Assembly (NCBI GenBank): GCA_012034405.1
Contig: JAAVLZ010000022.1
Location: forward strand, 1-48,099
Reading direction: 5' to 3'
DNA length: 48,099 bases
DNA from: Oscillospiraceae bacterium HV4-5-C5C
GTDB lineage: Bacteria > Bacillota > Clostridia > Saccharofermentanales > Fastidiosipilaceae
Part shown: piece after piece, positions 14,406 through 23,449 of the stretch
Layout: every line of letters begins with the position of its first letter
How positions within the stretch are numbered: position 1 is the first letter of the stretch
Program-made: the position numbers and the translations under genes
Notes under the pieces: generated by a model
What the model saw: the letters and a program-made list of their open reading frames with translations, nothing else
Databases searched by the model: none
Told to the model about the DNA's origin: nothing

Positions 14406-15920
14406 GTGATGAACGAGTATATCTGGCAACTATACTTAAAAGCTGAGGGACAACAGGTCGTTGACCAATTTGAGCATCTGGTGTCTTCACCTGATTGGAC
14501 GGATTATCCCACATGGTTGACCAATTTGATCCGCTCGTACTGTCCCAGTGAATCTGTATTGGAGGAACTAAACGTTGAATTATCAGTACTTAGTGATCCC
14601 GACTTTCCTGATTTTTTGACACAGATTCGCCAGGAACAAAGCAGGATGCAGGAGCCGGCTGATGAAGCGGCTGCAGAAGAGCTGATCAATCTGGAGATGA
14701 ATCAATTATATCAAGACTATCTGGACCAGAACAGCCAGTCTAAACAATATGCTTTTGAGGCATTTTCAGAATATATGGTGCTGGAAACGACCATGCTGGC
14801 CCTGAAGCACCCTCAGCTATTTATTCCATATTATTTCCGCTTTAATTATGATTTGTTCAGCGACATCACCCAGGCTTTTGGGATTGAGCTGCCAGTCTTG
14901 CCAGCAAAGAAGGATTACGAAGGCCGATTTTTCTTATATCCCCAGATCTGCCTGGCATTGTATAAATTCCGGAAAGCAGCCCAGCTTACCCCCTGTGAGC
15001 TCTGGGCATTTTTGTATGATTATGCCCCAAGATATCTTGGCCACAAACGTCAATATTTGCTTCAGGAATTACCGGAAGCCCAAAGTGCGTATTTTATTGG
15101 CTCTGCTCCGAATGACATTTTCTTATCCGATGACCCAGACTATATTGCCCCCTGGCAGTGCAGCCCTGACACCAAGGCAGGGGATTGGATTGTGATGTAC
15201 ATGAAGTCTCCGGTCAGTGCGGTAAATGCTGTCTGGCGGAGTGTTTCAACCGGCTTTATTGATCCCTTTTTCTATTATTACCGCTGCTGTTATATTTCAA
15301 AGCATAAGTATATAAAGGCGGTTGCTTTGGATACACTGAAGCATGATCCAGTATTGAGCGCAATGACCATTGTCCGAAAGAATATGCAAGGTGTAAACGG
15401 CGTGGAGTTGCAGCCCTCGCAGTTCAATTATCTTATGAGGTTAGCAGAACAGCCGGAGACGCAATTGTCTGCAGTTTGTGAAACCCTGAACGGGCCATTT
15501 AAACAGGAAAAGGATGTAGAAAAATTACGTATACGGCCACTGCTGGAAAGACTTGGGTATTCTGAGTCAGACTACAAGCAACAGCTTTGTTTGATTCTGG
15601 GTAACCATCAATCTACCTTAATCCCGGACTTTGTTTTGAGACCGGTGATTGATCCGGAGCATTATCACGCGTTCGCAGTAGTTGAGGCGAAGTTAAAAAT
15701 CAGGACACAACAACAGTTAACTGACGCCCAAAGGCAAGTCCGAGGCTACGCAAAACTGTTGAACGCCCAATACGCCGTTGTAGCTGACGAGGATCAGCTA
15801 TGGCTGATGGCGTCAGCTGACGACTATAGCGACAGCCAGCAAAACTGGTCCTGGGGTGAATTGGCTCATAATGCAGATGCGTATAGTCAGCTGAGGCGTT
15901 GTCTGGGCTATGAGCGTTAA
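14406..15920 (+). CDS. Probable modification-dependent nuclease, EVE-like plus PD-(D/E)XK
   Basis: 504 residues. The N-terminal ~200 are helical and unrecognised. Residues ~229-320 resemble the EVE/PUA-like modified-base reader: YFIGSAPND, then W250-Q-C-S-P-D-T, G259-D260, MYMKSPVSAVNAVWR and FIDPFFYYYR. Residues ~370-470 look like the nuclease core of HsdR-N/PD-(D/E)XK proteins: E372 in DVEKLRIRPLLERLGY, D408 in PDFVL, and E427-A-K429. A reader joined to a PD-(D/E)XK nuclease suggests cleavage of DNA carrying modified bases (type IV-like restriction). No methylase or helicase partner is adjacent. AAGGAG is seven bases before GTG 14406; ATG 14409 is a possible start too. It stands alone beside an IS relic, as expected of an acquired defence gene. 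Domain calls are by eye. Confidence 0.6.
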   Translation: MMNEYIWQLYLKAEGQQVVDQFEHLVSSPDWTDYPTWLTNLIRSYCPSESVLEELNVELSVLSDPDFPDFLTQIRQEQSRMQEPADEAAAEELINLEMNQLYQDYLDQNSQSKQYAFEAFSEYMVLETTMLALKHPQLFIPYYFRFNYDLFSDITQAFGIELPVLPAKKDYEGRFFLYPQICLALYKFRKAAQLTPCELWAFLYDYAPRYLGHKRQYLLQELPEAQSAYFIGSAPNDIFLSDDPDYIAPWQCSPDTKAGDWIVMYMKSPVSAVNAVWRSVSTGFIDPFFYYYRCCYISKHKYIKAVALDTLKHDPVLSAMTIVRKNMQGVNGVELQPSQFNYLMRLAEQPETQLSAVCETLNGPFKQEKDVEKLRIRPLLERLGYSESDYKQQLCLILGNHQSTLIPDFVLRPVIDPEHYHAFAVVEAKLKIRTQQQLTDAQRQVRGYAKLLNAQYAVVADEDQLWLMASADDYSDSQQNWSWGELAHNADAYSQLRRCLGYER

Positions 15921-16126
15921 TTCATATAACCAAGCAGCCTTGGGGAGGCAGGCATTTGGCCTGGGGATCTGTTTGTTAAAGTTAGAACCAATGCTGGTAA
16001 GGTTAATAGATTGGAAGCTCGTTTGGTTTGCTGGGCCTTTTAACTTGGTCAGCTTAAGCGAGGAATGAATTAAGACCTCAGACCAAGCAACTGTTATTAT
16101 CCTGACTTTGACAGTTTTGAAAAGGT

Positions 16127-16169
16127 AAAAGTCCTGTAATGGCCTATTTATGGTCATCACAGGACTTTT
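16127..16169. terminator. Bidirectional terminator
   Basis: AAAAGTCCTGT and ACAGGACTTTT form a perfect 11-bp stem across a 21-base loop that contains a further ATG/CAT pairing. A/T runs on both flanks allow termination from either side, between the convergent nuclease gene and transposase relic. It could also belong to the end of the IS copy. Confidence 0.6.
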
Positions 16170-16195
16170 AGCAGCGAGCGGCTATGTAGTAATTT

Positions 16196-16843
16196 TTATG
16201 GTTTCTTGGTCTGAGCGATGAGTTTATTCATCTCCTTCAAGGTCAAAGCCTGGTAGTCCGTACGGAACCCCGCCTGTTTGTGTAAGGCGTCAGTCAGGTC
16301 ATTGCGGGTATAAAGCGGGACATAACCTTGTCCTTCCAGACGGTAAAAGTCCATCTGTCGCAGCTGTTCCATGAGTTGTGAACCACAAACCGAGTCCGTT
16401 TCTGAAACGGCTGCCACCCGGTATTCGAGCTGGCGGTAAATCAGGAGGGCCATAAAACAGGTCAGGAAGTGAGCCGCCAGCCGGTTGTCCCGGCTCAGAT
16501 AAGCGGGCCTGGCTTTGAACTCAGACTTCAGGATCCGGAAACACTGCTCAATCTGCCACCGCCCCTGGTTAATCCGGACAATCTGTTCCGGATCCCCCTC
16601 CAGGTCAGTGACTACCGCAGAAAATCCGTCATACCGTGCTTCTTACTCAGCTACCGCCGGATCAAAGCGAACCCGCTTTTGGGCGGCCAGTTCTCCGTCA
16701 GGTGTATCTGATGTTGCTGCTGGTTCTTGGCAAAAAAACCTAACCGGCTTATTTTGCACCGCTTCAGCTTTTCCCCTTTTTAAAACGGTCAAACTCCCGG
16801 ATTCCGCAGCTGCTGAGGGCTTCAACGGCTTGAGTTCTAGCAT
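16196..16843 (-). mobile_element. Degenerate IS1634-family transposase, C-terminal part
   Basis: One minus-strand frame, broken by a single TAA (16643-16645), encodes the last ~210 residues of an IS1634/IS4-superfamily DDE transposase. It includes YDGFSAVVTDLEGDPEQIV, then INQGRWQIEQCFRILK, where R-x3-E-x6-K is the conserved signature carrying the catalytic glutamate. Next come ARPAYLSRDNRLAAHFLTCF and a tail with LIYRQLEYR and YTRNDLTDAL...GFRTDYQ. The N-terminal ~300-400 residues, including both catalytic aspartates, are missing, and no terminal inverted repeat is evident. It cannot transpose. It separates the nuclease gene from the GH127 gene. Confidence 0.8.
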
Positions 16844-16907
16844 TTAGTGTTATATTGATGAAAGATAACCAGTACCATCCTGCTTAGCTTATAAAATCTG
16901 TGAAACC

Positions 16908-16950
16908 CTGCCGGCAACCGACTAAATAACAGCTGACCTAGAGCCGGCAG
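16908..16950. promoter_or_regulatory. Inverted repeat upstream of GH127
   Basis: CTGCCGGC (16908-16915) and GCCGGCAG (16943-16950) are perfect 8-base arms separated by 27 bases, ending 45 bases before the preferred GH127 start. A TATAAA lies just upstream (16890-16895). It may be an operator or a 5'-UTR hairpin. Confidence 0.3.
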
Positions 16951-16995
16951 AGAACAAATATGAAGACAGACACGCGTTATGATTGGGAGGAAAAG

Positions 16996-18864
16996 ATGGC
17001 ACTACAAGAAATCTGGGGAAGAAATACGGCGATTTTGGATCCTGAACTTTTGCGCAGAGAACAAGCCAATTACCAGTATATGATGAAGCTAAGCACTGCT
17101 AATCTGTTGCTGAATTATCAACTTGAAGCCGGCCGGACCTCATTTATGGATTATCCTGAGGATCTGCATGGCGGCTGGGAATCGGTTGGCTGCCAACTGC
17201 GGGGTCACTTCCTGGGACACTGGCTGTCAGCCGCAGCCATGCATTATTATGAGACCGGTGATCAGGAGATGAAAGGCAAGGCTGACACCATCATTGATGA
17301 ACTCTATCTTTGTCAACAGGATAATGGGCACGGTTGGGTTGGCCCGATACCAGAAAAATATCTGGACTGGATTGCCGTCGGTAAACCGGTCTGGGCACCA
17401 CAATATACTCTGCATAAAATCCTGATGGGCCTGGTAGACATGTACCTATACGCCGCAAATACCAAAGCGTTGACCATAGCTGAAGGCCTGGCGGATTGGT
17501 TTTATGCCTACAGTGGCCGCTATACTAAAGCTGAGTTTGCTAAAATTCTGGATGTGGAAACTGGCGGCATGCTGGAGATTTGGGCCCGGCTTTATCAAAT
17601 TACTCATAAGGACAAATACCATATATTGATGGACCGCTATTACCGTTCATCACTCTTTGATGCCCTTTTGGCAGGTAAAGATCCCCTGACGAATATGCAT
17701 GCCAACACCACCATTCCTGAGGTTCTGGGCTGTGCAGCCGCTTTTGAGGCGACCGGTGATCCCAAATGGCAAGAGATCGTAACTGCCTACTGGACCTGTG
17801 CGGTCGACGACCGAGGTTGCTTTGTGACCGGTGGACAGACCAGCGGAGAAATCTGGACGCCTAAGCAGAAATTGTCTCAAAGATTAGGAGACAAAAATCA
17901 GGAGCACTGTACTGTTTACAACATGCTGCGGTTAGCAAACTACCTGTTCCGTCAGACCAAAAATCCGCTGTACCTGGACTACTATGAAAAAAATCTATAT
18001 AACGGCATCATGGCGCAGGCTTATTGGAAGAGCAGTGTTGTAAACGGCTCTGAGCAGGGCCCCAGCACTGGCCTGCTCACTTACTTTTTACCACTGGGTC
18101 CCGGCAGCAGAAAAGGCTGGGCTAGTGAAACACATGATTTTTTCTGCTGCCACGGGACGTTAGTCCAGGCGAATGCCGCCTTTAATCGTGGCCTTTACTA
18201 TATTGAAAACACTGATGTCTACGTAGCACAATATCTGGATTCTGAAACCAGTTTTGAAATAGCAGGTCAGCCGGTGCGCTTGCTGCAGAAGGAAGACCGG
18301 CAAACCGGCAGCTTTCATTTATCCAGTACTTCTGCTGGCCGTCAGACGATAACTGAATTGACCAGCCAGGTAGCTTCGCATCCAGAAAATCGAATTATTC
18401 ATCTAGCTGTGCTGCCTGAAAAACCGGTTTTCATGACGCTGCATCTGCGCGTTCCGGATTGGGTGCAGGGTGACAGCCTGATTGAAGTGAATGGCGAAGC
18501 GCTGGGGGATCCCGTCCGTCCGGGTTCATGGGTCAGCATTTATCGGCTTTGGTCAGTCAATGATCATATTTATCTGCGCTTTAAACAGAGAATTATGCTG
18601 CATCCTTTACCGGATCTGCCCTCACTCGCGGCTTTCAGCTACGGCCCACTGGCGCTGGTTGGCCTGACCAATACGGAGGAAACCATATCCGTGGATCCAA
18701 AGCACCCTGAAGCCATCCTGATGCATCACAATGAACGCGAATGGGGCAACTGGAAAAACAGTTTTAAGACCGTCGGTCAGGACCATGCAATTTTGTTCAA
18801 ACCTATCTCTGAGGTCGGCTATGAAACTTATACGGTATACTTCCGGATTAAGGCCAGAATATAA
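16996..18864 (+). CDS. GH127 beta-L-arabinofuranosidase family protein
   Basis: 622 residues from ATG 16996, chosen because GGAGG lies five bases upstream; an in-frame ATG at 16960 has no good ribosome binding site. GH127 (DUF1680) enzymes release beta-L-arabinofuranose using a zinc-bound cysteine nucleophile. The (alpha/alpha)6 barrel shows DLHGGWESVGCQLRGHFLGHW, GPIPEKYLDWIAVGKPVWAP and YTLHKILMGLVDMY. The zinc/cysteine site is intact: EHC (E303, C305) before TVYNMLRLANYLF, and the paired cysteines C384-C385 in DFFCCHGTLVQ. The C-terminal beta-sandwich follows (LRVPDWVQGD...VNGEALG). No signal peptide. It sits downstream of IS debris and looks like a single-gene unit. The GH127 assignment is firm; the natural linkage cleaved is inferred. 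Confidence 0.88.
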   Translation: MALQEIWGRNTAILDPELLRREQANYQYMMKLSTANLLLNYQLEAGRTSFMDYPEDLHGGWESVGCQLRGHFLGHWLSAAAMHYYETGDQEMKGKADTIIDELYLCQQDNGHGWVGPIPEKYLDWIAVGKPVWAPQYTLHKILMGLVDMYLYAANTKALTIAEGLADWFYAYSGRYTKAEFAKILDVETGGMLEIWARLYQITHKDKYHILMDRYYRSSLFDALLAGKDPLTNMHANTTIPEVLGCAAAFEATGDPKWQEIVTAYWTCAVDDRGCFVTGGQTSGEIWTPKQKLSQRLGDKNQEHCTVYNMLRLANYLFRQTKNPLYLDYYEKNLYNGIMAQAYWKSSVVNGSEQGPSTGLLTYFLPLGPGSRKGWASETHDFFCCHGTLVQANAAFNRGLYYIENTDVYVAQYLDSETSFEIAGQPVRLLQKEDRQTGSFHLSSTSAGRQTITELTSQVASHPENRIIHLAVLPEKPVFMTLHLRVPDWVQGDSLIEVNGEALGDPVRPGSWVSIYRLWSVNDHIYLRFKQRIMLHPLPDLPSLAAFSYGPLALVGLTNTEETISVDPKHPEAILMHHNEREWGNWKNSFKTVGQDHAILFKPISEVGYETYTVYFRIKARI

Positions 18865-19048
18865 GCTGTCTGGTATACCCCGGGCGCGGGATTTGTTCTG
18901 GCTGCCTGAACTGTCTGCTCCCGGTCCCGTCCCTTAGCAGGATCAGACTTAGTTACTAGTAGAGGTTTAAGATATGGGGATATGTAATTCATGGGCAAAT
19001 AAGTATGGCCGTCAATTAAGCGGCCAGTGCTGCACCACTGGCCACTGC
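18865..19048. other. Gap after GH127, with stem-loop at 19022-19043
   Basis: GGCCAGTG (19022-19029) and CACTGGCC (19036-19043) form a perfect 8-bp stem with a 6-base loop, about 160 bases past the GH127 stop. There is no U-tract. No gene is seen in the rest of the gap before the exonuclease relic. Confidence 0.4.
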
Positions 19049-19049
19049 C

Positions 19050-19290
19050 CCGAGGATTGGTCAGGTTATTGCTCAAAAACGGGAATTCAATCAGGCGACC
19101 GCCAACCTGCTGCGGGAGCAATTTATGGCTTTTGATGTAGAGACCACCGGCTAAAAGGCTGGTGTGGATCGGATTGTAGAACTAGGCGCGGTCAGATTTG
19201 CGAAGGGTCAGCCGCTGGATCCGTTGTCCACGCAGGGCCATCTTAATCAAGGCGGAAACCGTCTCATGGTGTTAAGCCGTGAGCTTTGAT
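19050..19290 (+). pseudogene. DnaQ-like 3'-5' exonuclease relic
   Basis: A plus-strand frame reads PRIGQVIAQKREFNQ, then LLREQFMAFDVETTG, a TAA stop (19152-19154), and DRIVELGAVRFAKGQPLD. FDVETTG is the Exo I motif (catalytic Asp and Glu) of DEDDh exonucleases of the DnaQ/PolC type. The following segment matches their second strand (DRIxExGAVRFxxGxxxD). The later Exo II and Exo III motifs are missing and the frame ends at about 19290, just before the kinase gene. It is a truncated and stopped fragment, unrelated to sugar use, and probably marks a rearrangement boundary. Confidence 0.75.
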
Positions 19291-19318
19291 GTATAAACGA
19301 TGAAAGCTGGTGAATATT

Positions 19319-20443
19319 ATGTCAAAGCAGCTTATCTGCGCCGGTCACCTATGTGTGGATCTGACCCCCACCCTTTCTCAAACGGCCGCGGTTCCGGTCG
19401 CGGCTTTGCTGCAGCCGGGCCGGCTCACCCAGGTGGGACCAGTCAATATATCGCTGGGCGGTTCAGTGCCCAACACAGGACTGGCTCTGAAACGGCTGGG
19501 TAACTCCGTCCGCTTGATGGGCAAAATTGGCCAGGACGCTCTAGGTGAGCTGGCTATGAAACGGCTGGATCTCTATGACTCCGGACAGGACGTTATTTGT
19601 CAGTCAGGGGTCAGCACTTCCTATTCGATAGTCCTGGCCGTTCCGGGAACTGACCGTATATTCCTGCATCATCCAGGCGCCAATGACAGCTTCAGCTCAG
19701 GAGACATCGATTGGAGCAAAGTTACTACGGCCGCGCTCTTCCATTTTGGCTATCCACCCCTGATGCAAAGGATGTTTGCTGACCATGGCGAAGAACTCCT
19801 CCGCATCCTGCGCAGTGCCAGACTGCAGGGAGCCGCGACCTCACTTGATATGGCAGCAGTTGATCCGGATACGCCAGCTGGCCGGGCTGATTGGTACCGG
19901 ATTTTAAAACGGACACTGCCCTATGTAGATTTCTTTTTACCCAGCGCAGAAGAACTGGCTTATATGCTGGATCCTGTGCTGTATGCTGCGTGGCAGGCCC
20001 GGGCAGGGGGAGGCGATGTCTGCGCGGTGCTGGATGTGGCCAATGAGATCAAGCCGCTGGCTGATCTTTGCCTCCAATTAGGCTGCAAATTGGTACTTGT
20101 CAAGTGTGGCGCTAAAGGTATGTATCTCACTACAGCCGCGCCAGAGCTTCTGGCTGAAATCAGTCCCCGAGCGGGTCTTAAGGTTGAGCAGTGGGGCAGC
20201 CGGCAGCTTTTTGAAGCCAGTTATGTACCGGATCGGATACTGTCGACCGCCGGAGCAGGGGATACCAGCATAGCAGCATTTCTGACCGCACTTTTAACCG
20301 GTTATGATCCGGTCTGGGCCTTGCATCTGGCAACCGCGACCGGTGCTGTCTGCATCACTGAACTGGATGCCCTCAGCGGTCTTAAGCCATTGCCGGAGCT
20401 CGCCCAGCGGATCAGGAGCGGGTGGACTAAACAGTCAATTTGA
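19319..20443 (+). CDS. PfkB family carbohydrate kinase
   Basis: 374-residue ribokinase-like kinase, expected to phosphorylate a sugar or sugar acid with ATP. The N-terminal signature is present (GGSVPNTGLALKRLGNSVRL followed by MGKIGQDALGE), and so is the C-terminal PfkB signature STAGAGDTSIAAF, whose GAGD supplies the anion hole and catalytic Asp. Near the middle are FFLPSAEELAYML and VLVKCGAKGMYL. It is longer than ribokinase (~310) because of an insertion around residues 215-240. The start may be GTG 19310 or ATG 19319; the latter has GGTG six bases upstream. As the only sugar kinase in the window it could phosphorylate a monosaccharide released by the hydrolases, or a 2-keto-3-deoxy acid. 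The substrate is not deducible. Confidence 0.88.
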   Translation: MSKQLICAGHLCVDLTPTLSQTAAVPVAALLQPGRLTQVGPVNISLGGSVPNTGLALKRLGNSVRLMGKIGQDALGELAMKRLDLYDSGQDVICQSGVSTSYSIVLAVPGTDRIFLHHPGANDSFSSGDIDWSKVTTAALFHFGYPPLMQRMFADHGEELLRILRSARLQGAATSLDMAAVDPDTPAGRADWYRILKRTLPYVDFFLPSAEELAYMLDPVLYAAWQARAGGGDVCAVLDVANEIKPLADLCLQLGCKLVLVKCGAKGMYLTTAAPELLAEISPRAGLKVEQWGSRQLFEASYVPDRILSTAGAGDTSIAAFLTALLTGYDPVWALHLATATGAVCITELDALSGLKPLPELAQRIRSGWTKQSI

Positions 20444-20901
20444 GCGGTGACAGTTTAAGCTTGTGTTGAAATGGTACCGGTTGGCCAGTCGTTTATGGCC
20501 TGAGCCGCAGTATTAGGTTGCATTACGTTCGCTGTAACCTTCACACTCCTGTTGCCTGACCTGACTGTCATACGAAAATGCTGACAAGGACAGATGCTGC
20601 TGGGCAGAACGCAGCGCATTTTGCTGATTGACTGGATGATCAGTTTGGCTTTCCTCTCCTATATGCTTGCTAAAAGAAATGCTGTCATGACTTTTGAAAT
20701 AGAAGCATATGCCATTGCTGTTATGGACTTACTAGATCTGACAGACCGGGAGCAGATAGTTGCCTGGTGTTGTAAGAGCTGGACCAGGCAGCAGAAAGTT
20801 ATTTTCCATACCCACCTGTGATAAGCTATTGGTCTGAGTGTAACTTTTTCAGCCGGACATCAGGTCCGGCCCTGGAAAACTGGCTAATTGGCGGGGATAA
20901 A
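20444..20901. other. Gap before two-component system 1
   Basis: Apart from the doubtful 75-residue frame at 20594, I see no gene or clear regulatory structure. A short GGCCA...TGGCC repeat occurs near 20485. The sensor kinase probably starts at 20902, not at longer in-frame possibilities reaching 20818. Confidence 0.35.
20594..20821 (+). CDS. Doubtful hypothetical small protein
   Basis: 75 residues with a moderately hydrophobic start (RILLIDWMISLAFLSYMLA) and an acidic/mixed C-terminal part. AAGGA lies only three bases before ATG, which is poor spacing. I recognise no family. It sits in an otherwise empty gap before the sensor kinase and could be a chance frame. Confidence 0.22.
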   Translation: MLLGRTQRILLIDWMISLAFLSYMLAKRNAVMTFEIEAYAIAVMDLLDLTDREQIVAWCCKSWTRQQKVIFHTHL

Positions 20902-22566
20902 ATGAAACACAGATTAATCCGGCTCAAAAATACAATCATGTTTAAAAGCCTTTTTATGCTCATACTATTGAGCACGATCGTCCTGCTTGGTGTGGAACTG
21001 GTCAGCTTCTTGGTGATCCAGGTTTATGAAAAGGATACGGTGCAGATTTACCAGCAGTCACTTGACTATTATTCAGCCTATTGGGATCGGACGTTTTCTA
21101 CGATCGATACTGCATTGCTGAATCTGGCTAACGCGGATTCCAGGGATAATAGTTATTGGCAAGTCTGTTACACTGAAAACCAGCTAACCCGGGAGACTGA
21201 AAAGACCATCCTGGCTGAACGCCTTTCAACAATCGCCCGAAATCAGGGAAACACGATCATAACTTTTGCGTATATACCGGATAGAGAGACCTTTATCAAG
21301 TCGCAAAATCAACTGGTAAATTATGACAAGCGCGCGGAGCTGATTGCACAGATTAAAGCCTATACAAAAACCTTGCCACTGATAAACAGTGAAACCTGGC
21401 AGGATATCAGCTATGATGGCGAGGAGTACTTTATTCACGCGTATGCGGTTGAAACAGGCTATGTCGGTGCGATTATCAATGTCAAGGCTATCTTTAGTGA
21501 CCTGATGAGTGATAGTGATACAGTCAGCCTGATCAAATATGATTCTGATGATATGCGGGCAATTTACCAAACCGAAATCTATGACGCTGACACAACGGAC
21601 ACGGATCAGATTTTCAATCTGGACATGAGTAAAATACACGGTGACCTGAGCGTCTATGTTCAGACAGAACGGCTTTTGGGAAGCAGGACCTTATTTATCC
21701 TGCTTCCGCTGGGGACCTTGCTGGCCGGATTGGCACTCCTCGTCTGGAATATTTACTTCCAGATGAAGCATGTTCATAAGCCGATTAATCAGCTAAGCCA
21801 GGCAATGGAAACCTTCAGTTCCGGCGAATTGAGCGTACGCCTGCCAGAAGAAAAACTGGATCGGGGTATGCGGGTGCTGTTTTCATCTTTTAACGCCATG
21901 GCTGCTCAAATACAGCATCTGAAGATTGATGTGTATGAAGAAAAGATTGAAAGAGAAAAAATTGAAAGCAATTACCTGCGGGTCCAGATCCGCCCGCATT
22001 TTTATACCAATATCCTAAATCTTATCAGTGGCCTGGCGCAAATAAAAGATTATGCGTCGATCCAGCAACTGGCAGCGACCACAGCAGCCTATTTTAGATA
22101 TCTTTTGGGGGAAAAGGGTAGTTTTGTACCCTTGAAAGAAGAGCTGCGCTGTGTTGAGAGTTATTTCCAGATTCAACAAATCCGCTATCAGGACATTTTG
22201 GAATATTCGCTTACGGTCATGCCAGGTTTGGAAAATCAGTTGATTCTGCCTATGGCGATACAGACCTTTGCTGAAAACTGTATCAAGCATAACATCACCC
22301 TGGTTCCGGTTTTGAGGATAGCTATTGAAATCTGTATTGATCAAAAACAGCTGAGAATTTCGATCCGAGATAATGGCAACGGTTTCCCGGCAGAAACACT
22401 TGAGAAAATACAGACTGGGGCCAAGCTGAGCGAGGATGGCGAACATATTGGCATTACGAATGTTCTACAGCGAATGCAGCTGTTTTACGGTAACGCAGCA
22501 CACTTGAGTATCAGCAGCCAGAGAGGCATGAGCAATATTGAACTCAGTTTTCCCATCATTGAATAG
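20902..22566 (+). CDS. YesM-type sensor histidine kinase
   Basis: 554-residue membrane kinase from ATG 20902 (GGGGAT five bases upstream). It has a first transmembrane helix (SLFMLILLSTIVLLGVELVS), an extracellular sensor of ~230 residues and a second helix (TLFILLPLGTLLAGLALLVW). A HAMP-like linker follows (HKPINQLSQAMETFSSGELS). The His_kinase domain has H366 in IRPHFYTNILNL, the phosphate acceptor, and the ATPase domain has NCIKHN and NGNGFP. The acceptor motif departs from the common QPHFLYNTLN (HK 2 has the standard KPHFLYNTLE). It is paired with the response regulator 12 bases downstream and faces importer 2, which it presumably controls in response to an extracellular sugar. Confidence 0.92.
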   Translation: MKHRLIRLKNTIMFKSLFMLILLSTIVLLGVELVSFLVIQVYEKDTVQIYQQSLDYYSAYWDRTFSTIDTALLNLANADSRDNSYWQVCYTENQLTRETEKTILAERLSTIARNQGNTIITFAYIPDRETFIKSQNQLVNYDKRAELIAQIKAYTKTLPLINSETWQDISYDGEEYFIHAYAVETGYVGAIINVKAIFSDLMSDSDTVSLIKYDSDDMRAIYQTEIYDADTTDTDQIFNLDMSKIHGDLSVYVQTERLLGSRTLFILLPLGTLLAGLALLVWNIYFQMKHVHKPINQLSQAMETFSSGELSVRLPEEKLDRGMRVLFSSFNAMAAQIQHLKIDVYEEKIEREKIESNYLRVQIRPHFYTNILNLISGLAQIKDYASIQQLAATTAAYFRYLLGEKGSFVPLKEELRCVESYFQIQQIRYQDILEYSLTVMPGLENQLILPMAIQTFAENCIKHNITLVPVLRIAIEICIDQKQLRISIRDNGNGFPAETLEKIQTGAKLSEDGEHIGITNVLQRMQLFYGNAAHLSISSQRGMSNIELSFPIIE

Positions 22567-22578
22567 GAGTGTCAGCGA

Positions 22579-23331
22579 ATGAAAATTCTGTTTGTAGATG
22601 ATGAGCAGATGTTGATCCAGATCATCAAACAGGCTCTGCCATGGCGGGCACTGGGGATTACAGATTTATTTACAGCCAGAAACAGCTATGAAGCCAAACG
22701 GATCATTCAGCAAGAAACCGTCCATCTGGCGGTTTGCGATATTGAAATGCCCCAGGAAAACGGACTTGACCTGATCAAGTGGATCCAGGGTCTGTATCCG
22801 GACATCGTTAATGTCATCCTGACCGGACACGCAGATTTTAATTATGCCCGCAGCGCCATATCCTTAGGGGTGTATCGCTATTTGCTCAAGCCGCTGTCTT
22901 TTGATGAACTGGAGTCAGTTATTTGGGATGTCAAGGATAAACTGGGTCTGGAAAAGGAAACGACTGCCCCTAATGCTTCTTTTACCCCCAGTGTGGTGGC
23001 GGATATCAATCAGCCGGCAATCCAGGTCGTGGTACAGTATCTGCACGATCATTTTGATGAGGTTATAACCAGAAATGACCTGGAAAAACTCGTTCACCTG
23101 AATCAGGATTACATTAACCGGGAATTCAAACAGACGACCGGTTATTCCTTGATGGAGTATATCCAGGCCTATCGCATCTACCTGGCCCAGCAGGAGCTGG
23201 AAACAAGTGATCAATCAGTTGCTGACATAAGCGGCAGGGTCGGCTATGAATCACCGGCTTACTTTACCAAAATCTTCAAAAAGAGAACTGGCATGACCCC
23301 GCAGGAATATCGCCATCATCGGCTGGATTAA
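22579..23331 (+). CDS. YesN-type response regulator (receiver plus AraC)
   Basis: 250 residues. The N-terminal receiver domain (1-120) has the acidic pocket FVDDEQ, the phospho-acceptor D54 in VCDIEMPQENG, the T in ILTGHADF and the K in LLKPLSF. The C-terminal AraC double helix-turn-helix spans about 148-248 (RNDLEKLVHLNQDYINREF and VADISGRVGYESPAYFTKIF). It is phosphorylated by the upstream kinase in this family arrangement and activates nearby importer genes. AGGAG precedes ATG 22579. The binding-protein gene of importer 2 follows after 118 bases, where the operator should be. It is shorter than typical YesN proteins because the linker is short. Confidence 0.92.
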   Translation: MKILFVDDEQMLIQIIKQALPWRALGITDLFTARNSYEAKRIIQQETVHLAVCDIEMPQENGLDLIKWIQGLYPDIVNVILTGHADFNYARSAISLGVYRYLLKPLSFDELESVIWDVKDKLGLEKETTAPNASFTPSVVADINQPAIQVVVQYLHDHFDEVITRNDLEKLVHLNQDYINREFKQTTGYSLMEYIQAYRIYLAQQELETSDQSVADISGRVGYESPAYFTKIFKKRTGMTPQEYRHHRLD

Positions 23332-23346
23332 GTCTGTTCCATTATA

Positions 23347-23374
23347 TTATCAGTCTGAATCAATATATTATAAC
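23347..23374 (+). promoter_or_regulatory. Candidate promoter of importer 2
   Basis: TTATCA (23347-23352) and TATAAC (23369-23374) with 16-base spacing lie in an AT-rich stretch between the response regulator and the binding-protein gene. No unambiguous AraC-type repeat could be picked out by eye. Confidence 0.3.
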
Positions 23375-23449
23375 CAGGTGGCGTGTCAGATAATAAAGAT
23401 GTAAAAATCAACAGGCGCCGTTGAAATTAAATAAGAGGAGCATGGTTAA

